This document shows, one piece after another, positions 6,046 to 9,668 of a stretch of DNA of 9,668 nucleotides. Location of the stretch: contig JAIPER010000107.1 of the NCBI GenBank assembly GCA_021737115.1, positions 1-9,668 on the forward strand. The letters run 5' to 3'. This stretch comes from Desulfohalobiaceae bacterium (lineage in GTDB: Bacteria > Desulfobacterota > Desulfovibrionia > Desulfovibrionales > Desulfothermaceae). The translations under genes were made by a program, and so were the position numbers. The notes below the pieces were generated by a model. The model made no database searches. It worked only from the letters and a program-made list of their open reading frames with translations, and was not told the DNA's origin. The first letter of the stretch is position 1; each line of letters opens with the position of its first letter.

Positions 6046-6174
6046 GGGTATTTCCAGATAATGGAAGAGTGTAAAATTAAAGTATGATAGTGCTGCTTAT
6101 CACAGTATCGCTCAGAGCTCTTCCGGATTTGAACGAAAGAACAAAAAAAGACAAAAAGCTTGCCAATAAGGCTC

Positions 6175-6190
6175 TGCCCAGGGATTTCCA
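6175..6190 (-). promoter_or_regulatory. Weak candidate sigma-54 promoter for the activator gene
   Basis: On the minus strand TGGAAATCCCTGGGCA has GG and GC separated by exactly ten bases, as in -24/-12 promoters, but the flanking positions match poorly. A second, also imperfect candidate lies at 6150-6165 (TGGCAAGCTTTTTGTC, GG-N10-GT). A GG-N10-GC match is expected about once by chance in a region of this length. Confidence 0.2.
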
Positions 6191-6258
6191 TTCAGATGTG
6201 TCAAAATAATGACTTTAGGGGGTGCTTGTCAAGTGGAAATGCAAAGTTTCATGCGAGG

Positions 6259-6272
6259 CCCTCTGAAGAGGG
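6259..6272. repeat. Inverted repeat, possible activator binding site
   Basis: CCCTCT, a GA centre and AGAGGG make a perfect six-base inverted repeat. It lies about 90 bp upstream of the -24 box at 6349, the usual distance for an enhancer site of a sigma-54 activator. Confidence 0.35.
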
Positions 6273-6290
6273 TGCAGGCCGAAATCACGG

Positions 6291-6307
6291 GATGTTGGCC
6301 AAGCATC
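6291..6307. repeat. Imperfect palindrome, possible second activator site
   Basis: GATG, the 8-bp palindrome TTGGCCAA, one extra G, then CATC. It lies about 45 bp upstream of the -24 box. It does not share an obvious consensus with the repeat at 6259, so a common binding protein is not shown. Confidence 0.25.
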
Positions 6308-6348
6308 CGCAACCCGGAATATCGAGAGAGAGTCATAACCTATGGAAG

Positions 6349-6364
6349 TGGCCTCTGTTTTGCA
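6349..6364 (+). promoter_or_regulatory. Sigma-54 promoter of the flagellar operon
   Basis: TGGCCTCTGTTTTGCA matches the -24/-12 consensus: TGGC at the -24 element, TTGCA at the -12 element, and exactly ten bases between GG and GC. Transcription would begin near 6375, leaving a leader of about 15 nt that contains the GAGGTG ribosome binding site. The adjacent sigma-54 activator gene supports the call. Confidence 0.65.
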
Positions 6365-6390
6365 TTGGGGTTTAAGCGAGGTGTACGTAG

Positions 6391-8811
6391 ATGCAGAGAG
6401 CCCTCTTCATATTTGGTTTGATTGTTGCTGCCATCTGTTTTCCGACAGACAACTCTCAGGCCGAGCCTGTAAAGCTGCTTGGAATGTCCAGCTCCGACAG
6501 GGAGTCCATGAGTCGGATTTCCTTTGTCTTTGACCGGCTTCCTGAGTTCGAGGTCGAAAATTCCGGCCAGAGGGTCCTTGTGCTCCTGGAAGGAACTCGA
6601 TTTGCCGAGTCGTTTGAGAAAATTCCCGGAGACCAGATTCTGGCCAGTGTCAAGACCAGGAAAAAATCCAGCCAGAGTGTTGTGGAGCTGTATTTTCACA
6701 ATATGCCCGAGTTCCTGGATGTCCATTATGATCAAGGCTATGACCGGCTCGATTTGCTTGTGTTCTGGGACAAGGCAGGACTGGCCGGCAGGCCGTCGAT
6801 CCTGGCTCAGGGACTCGGGAAGCTGAAACCGGATGAGGTCGGGGCTTCTGCCCAACAGGTGATTTCTTCAAGATACAAAGGGCACTGGATTGATTTTTTT
6901 CAGGAGTTTGAGTGGCCTGCAGAATTCTCGCTGCCTGTTCGTTTTTCCTTTCCCGGATTTCCCAGCCCCCTGGTCAGGCAATATAGGGAATACGTGCCGG
7001 ACGGATTCATAAAGGAAGGAAACAGCAGGTCGTGGACCAGGGCTGCAGGACGATTGCGCGATCTCCTGGCAAGGCACTCCGAAAGCCCTCAGGCCGATTT
7101 GTACCGCCTCCTGCTGGCTGAATTCCTGCTTCGCAATAAAAAATACAGCAAAAGCGACGCGGTGTTGGAGCAGATTCAGACGGATTCCGGAAACGATGCT
7201 GCCATAAGTGGCTGGAAAGCTTATTTCCTGGCCCAGGCAAAGGCCCTGTCCGGCCGTCCCTACCAGGCGGACGCTCTTTTGAAGGAACAGGAAAAGACCT
7301 TTTTAGGGGTTGACGGGCTGGCCCCCTGGTATGCTTTGCTGCAGGCCGAACTGGCTCTGACCGTGGACAAAAAGAAGTCGGCCCTCAAGCTTTTGAACCG
7401 GGAAAAAAAGGGCACCGCTTTCCCTTTTCGCCTGTACGCCTTGCGCGAAGCGGACGTCCAGTCTGAATTCGGCCGCCTGGACAAGGCTGCGGCCCTCTAC
7501 CAGAAGGTGGCCTCTGATCTGAGACTGCTGCAGGAGCATCCTCACTCCCTGGCCAAGCTATCCAGTTCCATCTATCAGGGGAAACAGTATGCAAAGGCCT
7601 CCAGGTATTATTTTCTCCTGTCCGAAACCCTGAAAAGGGAGTTCCCGGACAAGCGGCCCCTGGCTGATTACTGGTCGGCCATGGCCAGGTTGAGGGCGGG
7701 AGAGCGGACCCTGGCCAGGCTTATGCTCTGGGAACTGGACGAAGAAGAGGCCGGCAGGGAGGCCGGGTATCGGGCCTGGTTGAAGTTGCTGGACCTGGAT
7801 CTTCTGGAGGAGGCGAAACCCGATTTGGACCGGATCGTGTCCGAATACGACCGGATCATTGAAATGGGTCCAACCAGAAGAGTCCGGGAAGAGGCCTTTT
7901 TCAAACAGATTCTGGCCTGCCACTTGCAAGGCGAGGATATCAGGGCGGTAAAATTACTGGGCCGCTTTTTCGAGGATTATTGGGCCGGGGTCCTGCAGCC
8001 GGAAGCTCAGGCCCTGTTGGTGGAGCTTTTGCCGAAAGTGGTCGCAGAACTGGTTCAGGAGCAGGAATTCTTTCCGGCTCTGACCCTGGTGGCCAAACAC
8101 AGGGATTTGCTGGCCCAGGCCCGGATCACCTATGATTTTTTATTTGATTTGGCCAAGAGCTATTCCCGGGCAGGTTTTTTCGATCAGGCGGCGGAAACCT
8201 ACCTCTATATCCTGGATTTTGAGAAAGAAAACAAAAGGAAAAAGGTGGTTTTCCTGCCCTTGATCCGGATCTATCACCAGCAGAAAAGGTATGCACGGGT
8301 GTTACAATATGCCGAATCCTATCTCCGGCAATACCCGCAAGGCGAAGAACAAGACCAGGTTTTGTATCACTATGCCGACGCCCTTTTGAATCTGGAGAAG
8401 CTGCGTCCAGCGAGCCGGATTCTGCTCGATAAAAACAGGCCTGAAACCCTGGAACTGGACCGCCTGGCCGGTTTCTTTTTCTTTGAGCAACAGCAGTACG
8501 GCCTGGTGGACCATTTCCTCTCCAGGGCCACTGTAAAGGCCAAGGGGCAGGGAATTCCGGAAATCGTGCTCAAAAGAGCCGAGGCCTTCTTCCTGACCGG
8601 GAAGCGGGAAGAGGCGGTTCCCCTGTATGAGTCCCTGCTGCAAGAGCCCCGCTTCAGGGCGCAGGCCGGTTACCGCTTGATCCGGATATTTGTCCGCCAG
8701 AAACAAAGGCAGCGGGCGCTAAAGCTTTACAACGAGCTGACCGAACTAGAAGAACAGAACCAGTGGCTGGATCTGGCCGGAGAAATTGTGAATGAAAAGC
8801 TCAATTTATGA
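6391..8811 (+). CDS. Large secreted TPR protein of the flagellar operon
   Basis: The 806-residue product starts with a Sec signal peptide (MQRALFIFGLIVAAICF, likely cut after SQA at residue 24). Residues about 27-127 look like a beta-rich, AMIN-like domain with alternating strands (SRISFVFDRLPEFEVE, RVLVLLEG, VVELYFHNMPEFLDV, DRLDLLVFW). From about 230 to the end the protein is almost all helical with TPR-like repeats, for example FLFDLAKSYSRAGFFDQAAE (583-602), YARVLQYAESYLRQYP (634-649) and a repeat near 726-750. I see no transmembrane helix after the signal, so it should be periplasmic. ATG 6391 follows GAGGTG at 6378-6383 with 7-nt spacing. flgB starts 27 nt downstream. It is likely a flagellar assembly or motor scaffold protein; the layout recalls Campylobacter PflA, but homology is not shown. 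Confidence 0.85.
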   Translation: MQRALFIFGLIVAAICFPTDNSQAEPVKLLGMSSSDRESMSRISFVFDRLPEFEVENSGQRVLVLLEGTRFAESFEKIPGDQILASVKTRKKSSQSVVELYFHNMPEFLDVHYDQGYDRLDLLVFWDKAGLAGRPSILAQGLGKLKPDEVGASAQQVISSRYKGHWIDFFQEFEWPAEFSLPVRFSFPGFPSPLVRQYREYVPDGFIKEGNSRSWTRAAGRLRDLLARHSESPQADLYRLLLAEFLLRNKKYSKSDAVLEQIQTDSGNDAAISGWKAYFLAQAKALSGRPYQADALLKEQEKTFLGVDGLAPWYALLQAELALTVDKKKSALKLLNREKKGTAFPFRLYALREADVQSEFGRLDKAAALYQKVASDLRLLQEHPHSLAKLSSSIYQGKQYAKASRYYFLLSETLKREFPDKRPLADYWSAMARLRAGERTLARLMLWELDEEEAGREAGYRAWLKLLDLDLLEEAKPDLDRIVSEYDRIIEMGPTRRVREEAFFKQILACHLQGEDIRAVKLLGRFFEDYWAGVLQPEAQALLVELLPKVVAELVQEQEFFPALTLVAKHRDLLAQARITYDFLFDLAKSYSRAGFFDQAAETYLYILDFEKENKRKKVVFLPLIRIYHQQKRYARVLQYAESYLRQYPQGEEQDQVLYHYADALLNLEKLRPASRILLDKNRPETLELDRLAGFFFFEQQQYGLVDHFLSRATVKAKGQGIPEIVLKRAEAFFLTGKREEAVPLYESLLQEPRFRAQAGYRLIRIFVRQKQRQRALKLYNELTELEEQNQWLDLAGEIVNEKLNL

Positions 8812-8838
8812 CGAGCTAAAGCATAGATAAGGAGGGAT

Positions 8839-9255
8839 ATGAGCACGCACGGGATTTTTGACACCACCATCCAGGTCCTGGACAAGGTCCTGGAACTGCG
8901 AACCCGGAAACTGGAGGCGATTTCCTCGAACATCGCCAATGCGGAAACTCCGGGCTACGCAGCCCAACGAATGGATTTCGAGGAAAAACTGCAGACTGCG
9001 ATTTCAGGGTCCAAAGCCAAGACCTCGGTGACCCATCCCCGACATATTCCCACTGGTCTGGGAGATGATGTTTCGTCTTTTCAGGCAGATATGTATCGCG
9101 ATGAGGATAGGAGCGGGTTTGGAGACAAAAACAGCGTCAGCCTGGATCAGGAGATGGTTGATTTGTCCAGGAATCAGATCCGATTCGAAGCGGCCATCCG
9201 ATCCTTGAATAAAAAGTTCAGTATGTTGAAAATGGTAATCCAGGAAAGAGCATAG
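8839..9255 (+). CDS. flgB: Flagellar basal-body rod protein FlgB
   Basis: FlgB forms the proximal rod that crosses the periplasm from the MS ring. The 138-residue length is typical. The N-terminal rod signature is present at residues 29-40 (SSNIANAETPGY), followed by the usual MDFEEKLQ. The C-terminus has the matching amphipathic helix: VSLDQEMVDLSRNQIRFEAA, then SLNKKFSMLKMVI. No Sec signal is present, as expected for a substrate of the flagellar type III exporter. A strong Shine-Dalgarno AAGGAGG (8829-8835) sits only 3 nt before the ATG, which is closer than usual, but no other start preserves the family N-terminus. flgC follows after 10 nt. Confidence 0.97.
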   Translation: MSTHGIFDTTIQVLDKVLELRTRKLEAISSNIANAETPGYAAQRMDFEEKLQTAISGSKAKTSVTHPRHIPTGLGDDVSSFQADMYRDEDRSGFGDKNSVSLDQEMVDLSRNQIRFEAAIRSLNKKFSMLKMVIQERA

Positions 9256-9265
9256 GGAGGCGGCC

Positions 9266-9668
9266 ATGGATATCTTGGGGAGCATGAATATCGGGTCTTC
9301 GGCTCTGAAGGCCCAGACCATCCGGATGAACGTCATCAGTTCCAATCTGGCCAATATGGAAACCACCAGAACCCCGGAGGGGGGACCGTATAAGAAGAAG
9401 TCGGTGCTTTTCACCTCTGCGGAAACCGGTTTTTCGAAGGAGTTGGAGATTCAGAGCCGGCAGAGGGCCCAGGGCGTGAAGGTGGAGCAAATCGTGTCCG
9501 ATCCCCGGGAGGGCAAAAAGGTCTATGACCCGTCCCACCCGGATGCCGATGGACAAGGGTTTGTGGAAAAACCCAATATTAATCTGGTGGAGGAGATGAC
9601 GGACATGATGAAGGCCAAGGGAAGCTATGAAGCAAATGTCACCAGTATCAAGGCTGCTCAGCGGATGG
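9266..9668 (+). CDS. flgC: Flagellar basal-body rod protein FlgC, 3' end cut by window
   Basis: The frame from ATG 9266 stays open to the window end (134 codons plus one base). The start is supported by GGGAGG (9255-9260) 5 nt upstream, overlapping the flgB stop. Family marks are SSNLANMETTRTPEGGPY (25-42), YDPSHPDADGQGFVEKPNIN (87-106) and the C-terminal helix VEEMTDMMKAKGSYEANV with the start of the final helix. FlgC is normally about 140-150 residues, so only the last few residues are missing. It follows FlgB in the rod and leaves the cell through the flagellar exporter. In most genomes fliE and fliF come next. Confidence 0.97.
   Translation, partial: MDILGSMNIGSSALKAQTIRMNVISSNLANMETTRTPEGGPYKKKSVLFTSAETGFSKELEIQSRQRAQGVKVEQIVSDPREGKKVYDPSHPDADGQGFVEKPNINLVEEMTDMMKAKGSYEANVTSIKAAQRM

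Larger units (their letters stand above)
6046..6390. other. Divergent regulatory region between activator and flagellar operon
   Basis: No gene is visible in these 345 bases. It separates two outward-facing genes and contains a good plus-strand sigma-54 promoter, two inverted repeats suited to activator binding, and weak minus-strand -24/-12 candidates. A GGAAGAG (6063-6069) and its inverted copy CTCTTCC (6118-6124) flank the activator leader, and a short AGAGCTCT palindrome sits at 6114-6121. The part near 6140-6160 is A-rich and could bend easily. Confidence 0.6.

Overview
The window looks like chromosomal DNA from a flagellated, Gram-negative, Deltaproteobacteria-like organism, probably a Desulfovibrionales relative. 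This rests on three things: the style of the proteins (an RmlB tail, a DUF2845 secreted protein, a sigma-54 activator beside flgBC), moderate GC, and strong Shine-Dalgarno sequences in front of flgB and flgC. The genus cannot be set from the sequence alone.

Layout. (1) Bases 1-2811 (+) hold a tight dTDP-L-rhamnose operon in the order rmlB (only its last 25 codons), rmlA, rmlC, rmlD, with gaps of 2-11 nt. RmlD has no stop codon of its own and runs in frame into a secreted DUF2845 domain. (2) Bases 2812-3435 hold no intact gene. There is a small frameshifted reading frame, a 14-bp palindrome, two different 7-bp tandem repeat arrays and two hairpins that look like terminators. (3) A tRNA-Pro(GGG) lies on the minus strand with a visible promoter and terminator. 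(4) Two more minus-strand genes follow: a lytic transglycosylase without a Sec signal, and a sigma-54-dependent activator with a degenerate receiver domain. A large nested inverted repeat and terminator separates them. (5) A 345-bp divergent intergenic region carries a convincing sigma-54 promoter on the plus strand. (6) Bases 6391-9668 (+) are a flagellar operon start: a large secreted TPR protein with an AMIN-like N-terminus, then flgB and flgC (cut by the window end).

How the parts fit. RmlB, A, C and D together convert glucose-1-phosphate to dTDP-L-rhamnose for surface polysaccharide or protein glycosylation. The activator probably drives the divergent flagellar operon through the -24/-12 promoter. 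The transglycosylase is a good candidate for opening peptidoglycan for the FlgB/FlgC rod. The TPR protein may be a periplasmic, motor-associated structural part. The most interesting items are the TPR protein in the rod operon, the Sec-less transglycosylase, the RmlD-DUF2845 fusion, the degenerate receiver, the nested palindrome, and the two heptanucleotide arrays.
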